Of a stretch of 53,080 nt of DNA, positions 6,746 to 14,659 are shown one piece after another (position 1 is the first letter of the stretch; every line of letters begins with the position of its first letter). Under the pieces are notes generated by a model that was given only the letters and a program-made list of their open reading frames with translations, had not been told where the DNA came from and searched no databases. Source of the stretch: a virus; the IMG/VR virus record IMGVR_UViG_3300033571_028072, positions 1 to 53,080 of that record; one strand, given 5' to 3'. Both the position numbers and the translations under genes were made by a program.

Positions 6746-7320
6746 TTGATTTTGTCCATTGTTTCTTTCCAGACCTTTGCTGAACTTGCCTTAACAAATC
6801 TATCTGTGGGCAATAACGATGCTGCTAACCAATCTTCATAAGGTATCTTTAGAAAGTTTGATACCACTTGCGAATTCAAATAACGACGAATACATGGCTC
6901 ATAATATTTACTTACTTCATTAGCGTTTAAAACACCATATGAGTATGCGATCCTCTTTTCTTCACGTGTTCCGCTGATCTGTATATTTAATAGAGTCGCC
7001 ATAACTTTGAATCGAAGAACAGGCGGCAAGTAATGAAGATTATACCCCATAAATCCACCTTCAACACGCTTGTAAGGATACACAAGAGGGAAGGTGTCGT
7101 AGTACGGAAGGCTATCCTTTGTTTTGGGATCATAATAATACAAATATAGTTGTCCGGGCACCAGCCGACGAACCAGAAGGTCATTGTTTGACATTAGATT
7201 GCCGGGCCTAAATTTTTGACGACCCAGATCTGCAATACGTTCTTTATACCAGTCGACTGATGCTTCCTGGTCTTTTCCTGTAAATCGAAGGTTTTCAAAA
7301 GGATTTTTTGTAGTCGCCAT
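6742..7320 (-). CDS. Head/tail completion protein, gp2 (DNA end protector)-like, tentative
   Basis: 192 residues with a WYKERI helix near the start, a central LPYYDTFPLVYPYKRVEGGFMGYNLHYLPP segment and a C-terminal FLKIPYEDWLAASLLPTDRF motif. I associate this architecture with T4-type gp2, which binds packaged DNA ends in the head and blocks RecBCD. Gene order supports it: T4 has 3-2-4 transcribed away from 53, and here this gene follows gene 4 on the minus strand, overlapping it by 26 bases. It is shorter than T4 gp2 (274 residues), so gp3 (tail completion, 176 residues) is a real alternative. Its stop overlaps the next start (ATGA). Confidence 0.6.
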   Translation of the reverse strand: MATTKNPFENLRFTGKDQEASVDWYKERIADLGRQKFRPGNLMSNNDLLVRRLVPGQLYLYYYDPKTKDSLPYYDTFPLVYPYKRVEGGFMGYNLHYLPPVLRFKVMATLLNIQISGTREEKRIAYSYGVLNANEVSKYYEPCIRRYLNSQVVSNFLKIPYEDWLAASLLPTDRFVKASSAKVWKETMDKIK

Positions 7321-7762
7321 TTATTTTTAATTCGTCCTCAGTTAAAACAAGAAATTTCCATTTTCGATCTTCGCAAAACTCTCTTGCTGCTTTCCATTTT
7401 GCTTGATTGACACCATAAGTAAACACTTCTTCTAGAAATTGTTTTGTTACTCTTTTAGGTTTCACGGGTTCTTGAGTAAACTTTTTCGGCTTAATCTCAA
7501 TCAAGTATTTTTCTATTTGACCATCTCTATCTTGCACTTTCATATAGAAGTCAACAAAATACCGATGAATTCTTTTATCCACGGGAGAAACATATGGTAT
7601 GACAGCCACTTCAGATCCCCACTCAAGTATAGCGGGTGTCGTATCACACCAATTCATAAACTTTAGTTCCCAGCTGCTTCGATAGATAATATCGTTAATA
7701 TTGCCTCGATACTTGTCTGGGTTCTTTACTTTATAACGACCTTTATAAGTTTCTTTATACAT
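7295..7762 (-). CDS. 4: gp4 head completion protein (nuclease-like fold)
   Basis: 155 residues (T4 gp4/50: 150). The family is marked by YKGRYKVKNPDKYRGN at the start, SSWELKFMNWCD, then YFVDFYMKV and YLIEIKPKK. The spaced Glu (WELKF), Asp (VDFY) and E-x-K (IEIK) residues reproduce a PD-(D/E)xK nuclease core. T4 gp4 is required to finish heads before tails attach. It is the first gene of the minus-strand block, 28 bases after a GATAAATA late box, and is divergent from gp48. Confidence 0.9.
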   Translation of the reverse strand: MYKETYKGRYKVKNPDKYRGNINDIIYRSSWELKFMNWCDTTPAILEWGSEVAVIPYVSPVDKRIHRYFVDFYMKVQDRDGQIEKYLIEIKPKKFTQEPVKPKRVTKQFLEEVFTYGVNQAKWKAAREFCEDRKWKFLVLTEDELKINGDYKKSF

Positions 7763-7764
7763 AC

Positions 7765-7772
7765 CATAAATA
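7765..7772 (+). promoter_or_regulatory. Late promoter box CATAAATA before gp48
   Basis: CATAAATA matches the T4 late box TATAAATA at 7 of 8 positions and the NATAAATA form of marine T4-like phages. It lies 29 bases before the gp48 start at 7802 in the only gap between two divergent gene blocks. Confidence 0.65.
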
Positions 7773-7789
7773 ATTAATCTACACTCAAA

Positions 7790-7797
7790 TATTTATC
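7790..7797 (-). promoter_or_regulatory. Late promoter box GATAAATA before gene 4
   Basis: On the minus strand this reads GATAAATA, again NATAAATA, 27 bases ahead of the gene 4 start at 7762. It faces the plus-strand box at 7765-7772 with 17 bases between them, so the two late promoters point towards each other and their transcripts would start within a few bases of one another. Confidence 0.6.
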
Positions 7798-7801
7798 AGC
7801 C

Positions 7802-8974
7802 ATGGCAATCGACCGCAATAGAATTCTAGATAAGTTCAATACTGATCAGATCTTGGGAAAGGGATTTGAGGGGCGTGAACAACGAAACCCAACTTCAATT
7901 TCACAATCTATTTCAGGTCCTTATAACATTAATCAATTAGTATATCCTGAGGATATTGCAAATAGAGCAGATTTACAACATTATATAGTATTTTACATTA
8001 ATGTGCGAGGAAAAACTAAATTTAAACCTGCAAAAGTTGTTGATGTTGATGTGAGTTCACGAGGGCAAAACAGAATCAGCCAAGCAGGTTTACAAAATAC
8101 TGCACAAGTAGGTGCTGCGATTGCTGCTACAGGCGCTGCTGCTACAGGACAATTAATCGGAAATGCAGTTAAAAGTTCTGTACGAGGAAAAGCAGGTGCG
8201 TTACTTAGATTAGCGACACAAAAAGGAAAAGGTGCAGCGGGAGCATTGGTTGCAGGTGCTGTTGCGGGAGGAACAACTGCTGCTTTACAACAATTATCTG
8301 ACACATTTTCGGTTAAAGAACCTGAAAGAACATCAGATGCAATAATGCTTCCCATTGAAACAATACCTTCTGTAAAGTATTCGATGAAGTATAAAGACTT
8401 TGATTTCGGTATGCTTGGAGGGATTTTAGGCGGATCATCAGCGATTGATTCAACTCTTGCAGGACGAGCAGGAGAAGGTGTGGCAGCTGCAATCGCATCT
8501 ATTGGAAATCTGGCAAAAGGAGTTCCTGGATTAGAAGGTGTGGCGGGAGCTGCAGTTCAAGCAGGAAAATTAGCCGCGAAAGTAACAACTAATCCTTTTA
8601 AAGAAGTTTTATTTGAAGCTGTAAACTATAGAACGTTTTCATTTTCATATAGTTTTCTTCCAAAAAGTGTAGCCGAAGTATTAAATGTTCGTCGAATCAT
8701 TGATCTGTTTAAGTTTCACATGCATCCCGAACTATCAAAAGATGGATTATTTTATGTTTACCCATCAGAATTTGAAATGCAATATTATTTTAAGGGGGAA
8801 GAAAACGAGTTTCTCCATAAAATCAGCACATGTGTTTTGACAGACATGCAAGTTACATATGGAAATGAATATTTTTCATCGTTTAGAGATGGTGAACCCA
8901 CAGAAATCAGAATGTCTTTAACATTCCAAGAAGTCGAATTAATGACTAAAGAAAGAATCGTAAAGGGTTATTAA
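7802..8974 (+). CDS. 48: gp48 baseplate tail tube cap
   Basis: 390 residues (T4 gp48: 364). A variable Gly/Ala-rich middle (about 95-165 and 200-265) interrupts a structured N-terminus (QHYIVFYINVRGK) and a C-terminal domain beginning at about residue 268 (NYRTFSFSYSFLPKSVAEVLNVRRIIDLFKFHMHPE) that ends GEPTEIRMSLTFQEVELMTKERI. This C-terminal pattern is that of T4-type gp48, a tube-fold protein that caps the hub and nucleates the tube with gp54. It is the first gene of the plus-strand baseplate block, behind a late box, and is followed after 1 base by gp53. Confidence 0.8.
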   Translation: MAIDRNRILDKFNTDQILGKGFEGREQRNPTSISQSISGPYNINQLVYPEDIANRADLQHYIVFYINVRGKTKFKPAKVVDVDVSSRGQNRISQAGLQNTAQVGAAIAATGAAATGQLIGNAVKSSVRGKAGALLRLATQKGKGAAGALVAGAVAGGTTAALQQLSDTFSVKEPERTSDAIMLPIETIPSVKYSMKYKDFDFGMLGGILGGSSAIDSTLAGRAGEGVAAAIASIGNLAKGVPGLEGVAGAAVQAGKLAAKVTTNPFKEVLFEAVNYRTFSFSYSFLPKSVAEVLNVRRIIDLFKFHMHPELSKDGLFYVYPSEFEMQYYFKGEENEFLHKISTCVLTDMQVTYGNEYFSSFRDGEPTEIRMSLTFQEVELMTKERIVKGY

Positions 8975-8975
8975 T

Positions 8976-9545
8976 ATGTCGTATTTCTCAAGATTTCCTT
9001 ATGTTGCATATACTCTTGATTCGGGGGCGACATTTTCTGTAGTTGCAGATATTTTAAGAAGAATTTCTGTAAGTCAAGATACAAAGGAAAATTATAGCCT
9101 CTATGAAGAATACACAGTTAAAGACGGCGAAACACCCGAGATCGTTTCATTTAAATTTTACAATGACACTCAATATCATTGGGTTATTCTTCTTATCAAT
9201 GACATAATTGATCCGCGATTTGATTGGCCTTTGACTGAAAAACAACTGTATAATTACTCAAGCGTAAAATATGGCGCCAACATATCTGCTGTTCGTTACT
9301 ATACCATATCAAACACTGATACCACGGTAGTTGACCCCACACAAAGTTATAGATTAAAAGATATTGATGCGGGCCAGTCAGTTGGATCAGACGGAGGTCC
9401 TGTTTTTCCTTACGCTGATGCATATCCGGTGACGAATCTTGATCATGAAGCGAAGGTTAACGAAGAAAAAAGAAACATTCGTGTTTTGCGTCCGAAGTTC
9501 CTTGCAGCATTTCTATCTGAATATGAGGCCGTGATAAATGGCTAG
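8976..9545 (+). CDS. 53: gp53 baseplate wedge subunit
   Basis: 189 residues (T4: 196). The YEEYTVKDGETPEIVSFKFYND segment followed by QYHWVILLINDIIDPRFDWPLTEKQL matches T4 gp53 (YYIKGSPRPEELANAIYGNPQLYWVLLMCNDNYDPYYGW). gp53 joins wedges around the hub with gp25 and gp6; its N-terminal part is LysM-like. It begins 1 base after gp48 and overlaps the hub gene by 8 bases. T4 also places 53 next to 4 and 5, though here the gp27-like gene intervenes. Confidence 0.88.
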   Translation: MSYFSRFPYVAYTLDSGATFSVVADILRRISVSQDTKENYSLYEEYTVKDGETPEIVSFKFYNDTQYHWVILLINDIIDPRFDWPLTEKQLYNYSSVKYGANISAVRYYTISNTDTTVVDPTQSYRLKDIDAGQSVGSDGGPVFPYADAYPVTNLDHEAKVNEEKRNIRVLRPKFLAAFLSEYEAVING

Positions 9546-10863
9546 TACAACTGAGTTAAGTTATCCAGGGCAAATTGACTTTCAATTTCTAAAGCTAATA
9601 TCTTCAAATGGAATTGTAGTTGATTTAAATGATTACTTGATTGAGTTCAATCTGGTCGAGGATATTTTTTCAAACTTTCTGCATGGGCAAATATTAATAA
9701 CTGATTCGAATAATATTCTTTCACGATTACCTATCGTAGGAGATGAAATACTTGTTGTCAGTTACGGAACTCCGTCTCTAAATGCTTATTTCAAGAAGTA
9801 TTTTCACGTTTATTCTGTAACAGATCAAAAAACAGTTACAGATAATAACACACAAACATATATTCTACATTTTTGTTCACTCGAGGCAACATTTGATGCT
9901 AATCTGGCTGTGTATAAAGCGTTTTCAGGAAACGTTTCTGATGTTGCGTTTGAAATATATGATACTTTTTTGAAAAACCCCAGGTATGTCAAGTTTATTG
10001 AAAGTAGTATCGAAGCGAATGAGGAAGTGCAAACACAATTCTTATTCAGCGAAACACAAAATACTTTAAAATTTGTCAGCCCGGGATGGTCGCCTGCAAA
10101 GTGTTTAAACTGGTTAAGTTCAAAGGCAATTCCTCGAGACGGAAAGGCATGTGATTTTCTTTTTTGGGAAAGCACTGCAGGATTTTTCTTTTCAAGTATA
10201 GAAGACCTTCTGATTGAAGCCGATAAGACAAACAAAATAGCAGGGGAATATTTTTATATCCCCCCAGGAACCCTTGAATCAGGCGATACTGTCGCAAAAC
10301 TTTTCTTGGCGCAGAGCTTCGAAGTGGTAAGTTTTGTTGATAATTTAAAAAACTTCACTAACGGATTCTATGCAAATAAGATTATTACTTACGATCCTCT
10401 TACTAAAAAGTATGAAGTGCAGGAATTTGATTATCCCACTGAATTTGATTCATTCACACATACTGAGGGTAAGTTGAGTGTTCCGACATTTACACAAGAA
10501 ATATTTCGAAACTCAGAATCTTTTGTGAAAGTATATCCAACAAACTCTAAACTTTTTAGCGGTATAACTCAAAATTATACAGATCGAATGAAGGATATTT
10601 TCGGCAATAGAAATACGAAATTAAATGAGCTGAACAACTTTAAAGTAAATATTACCGTTCACGGCAGATCAGATTTATATGCCGGTGCAGTCATTCGATT
10701 TAATTATCCTGATACAGTCAGTCATGCAAATGCGAATGACCCGGGAACTGATATGTTATACTCAGGAAATTATATAGTTTCAACTATTCGTCACAAAATC
10801 AATTTCCGGAATCATGTAATGATTCTAGAACTAATCAAAGATTCATTTGCGAAGAAATCATGA
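9538..10863 (+). CDS. 27: gp27-like baseplate hub protein
   Basis: 441 residues (T4 gp27: 391). It opens with an extended strand-rich domain (LSYPGQIDFQFLKLISSNGIVVDL, LVEDIFSNFLHGQILITDSNNIL, VGDEILVVSYG) typical of the tube-like domains of hub proteins of the gp27/gpD group. It then has WSPAKCLNWLSSKAIP and closes with FKVNITVHGRSDLYAGAVIRFNYPD and YIVSTIRHKINFRNHVMILELIKDSF, a pattern also seen at the end of hub proteins. The next gene, overlapping by 4 bases, encodes the gp5 spike to which gp27 binds. I rely on position and fold-like pattern rather than direct T4 similarity. Confidence 0.75.
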   Translation: MASTTELSYPGQIDFQFLKLISSNGIVVDLNDYLIEFNLVEDIFSNFLHGQILITDSNNILSRLPIVGDEILVVSYGTPSLNAYFKKYFHVYSVTDQKTVTDNNTQTYILHFCSLEATFDANLAVYKAFSGNVSDVAFEIYDTFLKNPRYVKFIESSIEANEEVQTQFLFSETQNTLKFVSPGWSPAKCLNWLSSKAIPRDGKACDFLFWESTAGFFFSSIEDLLIEADKTNKIAGEYFYIPPGTLESGDTVAKLFLAQSFEVVSFVDNLKNFTNGFYANKIITYDPLTKKYEVQEFDYPTEFDSFTHTEGKLSVPTFTQEIFRNSESFVKVYPTNSKLFSGITQNYTDRMKDIFGNRNTKLNELNNFKVNITVHGRSDLYAGAVIRFNYPDTVSHANANDPGTDMLYSGNYIVSTIRHKINFRNHVMILELIKDSFAKKS

Positions 10864-13349
10864 TATTAAAACAAGCATTTAATTGGTGGGTAGGAGTCGT
10901 TGAAGATAGAAACGATCCAGAAAAATTAGGTCGCGTGCGTGTGCGAATTATTGGCTATCATACCGATAATCGTTCAATTCTACCCACAGAAGACCTACCT
11001 TGGGCATTAATAATGCAGCCATCGACGTCTGCTGCGATCTCAGGCATTGGTTCTGCACCCGTCGGATTGATGACAGGCAGTTGGGTAGTAGGATTCTTCT
11101 TAGATGGCGATGATATGCAACAACCCATCATTATGGGTTCGTTAGGAGGATTACCTTCACCATTACCACGATGCGTTGAATCAACACAACAACAAACAAA
11201 CAATCCTCCGAATGTAGTTAGATCAGCTGATGGTGCACCAGTTGTTGACGGATCAGGTAATCCTATTCTATCGGGGGCTGTATCGATTTCACCTGAAATA
11301 GGCACTTTACCTCCTCTAACAGAATTACAGGTGCAAAGATTGATGGACGAGGTAGGAAGAAAAGAATCTAGTTCTATTCCTGGCGGCACACAAAATTATG
11401 GGGCCCAAAACAGATTTGGTTATATTGGTAAGTATCAATTTGGGGCTCCTGCTTTAGCGACATTAGGGTATGTGAAGGTAGGAAATAATCAAAAGTTGTC
11501 AAACTCTGTTCTTGATGATCCCGAGTCTTGGACAAATAAAAACGGATTAAAGTCAAAGCAAGATTATATTAATCAAGGATCCAAACAAGAAAGAATAATG
11601 TTTGAGAATTTAACATTTAATTATAATGTGTTAAAAAGAAAGAACATTATAACAACAAATGATGATCCGGGAAAGGTTGCAGGTCTTTTAAGTGTTTCTC
11701 ACTTATTGGGTGCGGGTGGTGCTATTGCCTTTGCTTCTGGAAAAGATAGTAAAGACGGTAACGGTGTAACAGGAAAAACATATTATGACTTGGGTGCTCT
11801 TGCTGTTGGGCCTTCAATACCATTACCCAATGAACCCCCAGGAGATATTCCCGCAAGCGTAAATCCTGCAGATCCTTTGAACAACATGAGCAATTTGGAG
11901 CCTCGCCCATTTGCTGATCCAAATAATGAATATCCTAAGTGTGATTATGCAAATCAACCTGACACAAATAAATTAGCAGCAGGTTCGATAGAAAAGACAG
12001 TAATCGAAAAAAGAAGAACAACAAGAAGAGAAGATATTCCTGTAGTCACTGGTGAACCTTGGGATGAACCCTTTCCCGCCTTTTGTGCAAAATATCCCTA
12101 TAATCAAACGTTCGAAACTGAAGCGGGACACATTGTTGAGTTTGATAATACAAAAGGTCAAGAAAGAATACATGTATACCACAAGGCAGGAACATTTATT
12201 GAAATTGATGTAAATGGATCGATGGTCAGAAAAACTGTGGGTGATAACTTTGAATTAGTTGAACATAATAATTACCTGTATACTCGCGGCGCATACAAAT
12301 TAACCGTTGAGGGTGCTACACAAATATTAGTTAAGAATAAAGCAGATATTCAAATCTATGGTGAAACTAATTTAACGGTTAATAATAAACTTAATTTAAA
12401 TGTTGCAGAAGATATGAATATCATCGCGGGGGGTGATTTAAATATCAAAGCGAAGGCATTCAATATTGATACAGAACAAAACTTTGACGCTTATGTTGGG
12501 GGTGATGTAAGATTTACTGCCGCAGGCAATTTCGATACTGTTGCAGCGGATATAAATTTTGATCCAAGTGGGTTATTAAACCTTGCATCTGGTACGGCTT
12601 CAAGCGTTTCTTCAAATGGATTGGGGGTAGCACCAGGTACGCTTTCATTCGAAGAAACTGATGTTAATCCATTACAAAGACCTGATTGCAATCAAGATGC
12701 ATTTGATTTAGATGCAGGTGAACCAGGGGCAGAAGAAATTCATCAACGACAAGTTGCCAATGGTGATGTAGTTGAAACTAGCCCAACTGAGGGTGCTTCA
12801 TCTGAACCACAACAAAATGCTGTTCCTCCAATCGATTGTAATTGTAATGAATTTGTGGGAATCACATTCTTCTCAGATAATATTCAATTGTCACGTTACT
12901 TTAATTTAGGTCAATTGTCGTCTCGAGCAGTTGTTATTAAAGAAAAAGTGGTCAGTCAAAGAGGGTTAACAACAGGTCAAATCGTTTGTAATCTTAAAAA
13001 TCTTGCAGTAAATTGCTTAGACAAGATAAAAGAAAAGTATCCTGATATGATAGTCACGAATGCATTCCGACTTGATGTAGCAGGAAGAACAAACGTTTCT
13101 GACCACGGTATGGGTATGGCAGCAGATATTCAGTTTCCGACAGTACAACCTTCACAATATTTCGAAATAGTTAATTGGATCGCGGAAAATGTGCCGTATA
13201 AGCAATTACTTCTGGAATATGGCGGAGGAGCAAGAAATCCATGGATTCATATTGCTTTTGATAAAGGGGGTCAAAGGGCTGCGGTACCCATTGCAACATT
13301 TAAAGATCACCAAGTTTACGCAAGAAACAAATTTATTAATCTAGCTTAA
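10860..13349 (+). CDS. 5: gp5 spike with lysozyme-like and M15 peptidase-like domains
   Basis: 829 residues, much longer than T4 gp5 (575). Domains in order: OB fold at 8-100 (WWVGVVEDRNDPEKLGRVRVRI, PWALIMQP, GSWVVGFFLDGDDMQQPIIMGSLGG); lysozyme- or transglycosylase-like domain at about 150-310 (RLMDEVGRKES with Glu164/Glu169, FGYIGKYQFGAPALATLGY); a strand-repeat needle at about 470-590 (ADIQIYGETNLTVNNKLNLNV); and a C-terminal M15-type D,D-peptidase-like domain (SDHGMGMAAD and WIHIAFD) with His749, Asp756 and His797 in the places of zinc ligands. It trimerises into the puncturing device and opens peptidoglycan during entry. Two predicted wall-cutting domains in one spike are unusual against T4. 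It overlaps the hub gene by 4 bases. Confidence 0.9.
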   Translation: MILKQAFNWWVGVVEDRNDPEKLGRVRVRIIGYHTDNRSILPTEDLPWALIMQPSTSAAISGIGSAPVGLMTGSWVVGFFLDGDDMQQPIIMGSLGGLPSPLPRCVESTQQQTNNPPNVVRSADGAPVVDGSGNPILSGAVSISPEIGTLPPLTELQVQRLMDEVGRKESSSIPGGTQNYGAQNRFGYIGKYQFGAPALATLGYVKVGNNQKLSNSVLDDPESWTNKNGLKSKQDYINQGSKQERIMFENLTFNYNVLKRKNIITTNDDPGKVAGLLSVSHLLGAGGAIAFASGKDSKDGNGVTGKTYYDLGALAVGPSIPLPNEPPGDIPASVNPADPLNNMSNLEPRPFADPNNEYPKCDYANQPDTNKLAAGSIEKTVIEKRRTTRREDIPVVTGEPWDEPFPAFCAKYPYNQTFETEAGHIVEFDNTKGQERIHVYHKAGTFIEIDVNGSMVRKTVGDNFELVEHNNYLYTRGAYKLTVEGATQILVKNKADIQIYGETNLTVNNKLNLNVAEDMNIIAGGDLNIKAKAFNIDTEQNFDAYVGGDVRFTAAGNFDTVAADINFDPSGLLNLASGTASSVSSNGLGVAPGTLSFEETDVNPLQRPDCNQDAFDLDAGEPGAEEIHQRQVANGDVVETSPTEGASSEPQQNAVPPIDCNCNEFVGITFFSDNIQLSRYFNLGQLSSRAVVIKEKVVSQRGLTTGQIVCNLKNLAVNCLDKIKEKYPDMIVTNAFRLDVAGRTNVSDHGMGMAADIQFPTVQPSQYFEIVNWIAENVPYKQLLLEYGGGARNPWIHIAFDKGGQRAAVPIATFKDHQVYARNKFINLA

Positions 13350-13350
13350 T

Positions 13351-13920
13351 ATGCCTCTTACTCCGGGTGTTCAAATAAAATTATTAGTTGGAAACGTTCA
13401 GGGGTTTCCCGACCCCCCATTAGGCTTTTCAGACCCCGAACCACTTTTAAAAGACATTTATGAAAACAACCCCATCTCTTTTGATTTAAGATATCAATTG
13501 GTTACTCCTGGGCCTATGCCGGGTGATCCTGAAACGAATGTATCAACTAAAGTGGATTTAGTTTCTTATACTGCTAATGTATCAGGTCTCTCTGCAATTA
13601 AAGTATCTGACCAGGTTATCCGCGTTTCCGGTACACCGACAGATATTTTTACTGATGGATATTATAATGTCTTATTAAGAGATAAAAAAACGTTGAAAAA
13701 ACTTCAGAGTGATTCGGGAGAAGATTTTTTAACGATTGTTCAATGGGCTATACCTACAACACGAACAAAACAATTCACGCAAAACGTCACAGTAACAGTT
13801 ACTAATCTAGATGATTCCTCATTTGAAAACAATTCAAACCTTTTGCTACAAACTGCTTATTGGAGATCAGACCTTGCAACAGCAACTTTTCGTAACCTTT
13901 TAAGTCAGAGTGATATATAA
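13351..13920 (+). CDS. Unrecognised structural protein between spike and spike tip
   Basis: 189 residues, mostly short strands with Pro/Gly turns. It begins MPLTPGVQIKLLVGNVQGFPDPP and includes ISFDLRYQLVTPGPMPGDP and a middle part (KVSDQVIRVSGTPTDIFTDGYYNVLLRDK) that looks like an immunoglobulin-type sandwich. No signal peptide or enzyme motif is seen. It sits 1 base after gp5, and its stop shares bases with the start of the PAAR protein, so it is coupled to both spike proteins. A baseplate or spike accessory is a reasonable inference, but I do not recognise the family. Confidence 0.75.
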   Translation: MPLTPGVQIKLLVGNVQGFPDPPLGFSDPEPLLKDIYENNPISFDLRYQLVTPGPMPGDPETNVSTKVDLVSYTANVSGLSAIKVSDQVIRVSGTPTDIFTDGYYNVLLRDKKTLKKLQSDSGEDFLTIVQWAIPTTRTKQFTQNVTVTVTNLDDSSFENNSNLLLQTAYWRSDLATATFRNLLSQSDI

Positions 13921-14243
13921 TGCCAGCAGTTGCACGAGCTAATGGAACAGACACTGTATTTTCTCCTGATGGGGCAGGCCCAGGTAAACCCAATTGTCGA
14001 TTACCGTTGAATACAAACACGGGTGCAGCAACCGTCACAAATGTGTTTGTAGAAGGCATCCCCCCCGTTGTTCAAGGTGATTTACCTGCTGTACACAATA
14101 GAACAGGGTGTATACCTGATACACAAGTTTTATCAACCTTTTCATCAAAAGTTTTTGTAAACGGAAAACCTATTGCAAGAATCGGTGATAATTATGGTGA
14201 TAACATTATTACATCAGGTAGCACAAAAGTTTTTGCTGGTTAA
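13920..14243 (+). CDS. 5.4: PAAR-type spike tip (gp5.4)
   Basis: 107 residues (T4 gp5.4: 97). The sequence is built of short turns and strands with the PAAR-like elements VVQGDLPAVHNRTGCIPDT, SSKVFVNGKPIARIGDNYGD and a TSGSTKVFAG end. PAAR proteins form a conical tip, often metal-stabilised, on the gp5 needle. His and Cys in AVHNRTGC are candidate metal ligands. It follows the spike and precedes gp25, matching the order in other contractile systems. Confidence 0.9.
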   Translation: MPAVARANGTDTVFSPDGAGPGKPNCRLPLNTNTGAATVTNVFVEGIPPVVQGDLPAVHNRTGCIPDTQVLSTFSSKVFVNGKPIARIGDNYGDNIITSGSTKVFAG

Positions 14244-14266
14244 AACAAAAGGTAATAAATACTTTT

Positions 14267-14659
14267 ATGGCAAACAATACACGCTTATTCTCAGATATTA
14301 ATTTAAATTTCAGATCGCACCCTGCAACTGCTGATGTTGTTAAAGTAGAAGATGAAGAAGCAGTGAAGAGTGCGATCCGTAATCTCATTTCGACTAAAAA
14401 TTTTGATCGACCCTTTCATCCTGAAATCGGATGTGGTATTCATCAATTATTGTTTGAAAACTTTACACCATTGACGTTACAGCTGGCAAGAAAAGCGGTT
14501 GAAGATATTTTAAGGGCATATGAACCTCGAGCAGACATTATAGATATAATCGTGAGTAATACAGAAGATCAAAATGAATTGACGATTACGGTTATATTTA
14601 AAATTGTTAATAGTGATAAGCCAATAAAAGTAACAACACTTATTAATAGGAATAGGTAA
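14267..14659 (+). CDS. 25: gp25 baseplate wedge (GPW/gp25 family)
   Basis: 130 residues (T4: 132). The DINLNFRSHP start, the RNLISTKNFDRPFHPEIGCGIHQLLFENF core and the LARKAVEDILRAYEPRADI helix are diagnostic of the GPW/gp25 family. With two gp6 copies and gp53 it forms the central core bundle of each wedge. An AAAGGT ribosome site precedes the ATG. Its stop and the gp6 start share one base. In T4 gene 25 lies beside 26; here it has joined the 5-6-7-8 block. Confidence 0.95.
   Translation: MANNTRLFSDINLNFRSHPATADVVKVEDEEAVKSAIRNLISTKNFDRPFHPEIGCGIHQLLFENFTPLTLQLARKAVEDILRAYEPRADIIDIIVSNTEDQNELTITVIFKIVNSDKPIKVTTLINRNR

Noticed and set aside
14254-14261. AATAAATA box before gp25
   Set aside because: It is only 5 bases from the ATG, so a late transcript would have almost no leader and would lose the AAAGGT ribosome site.
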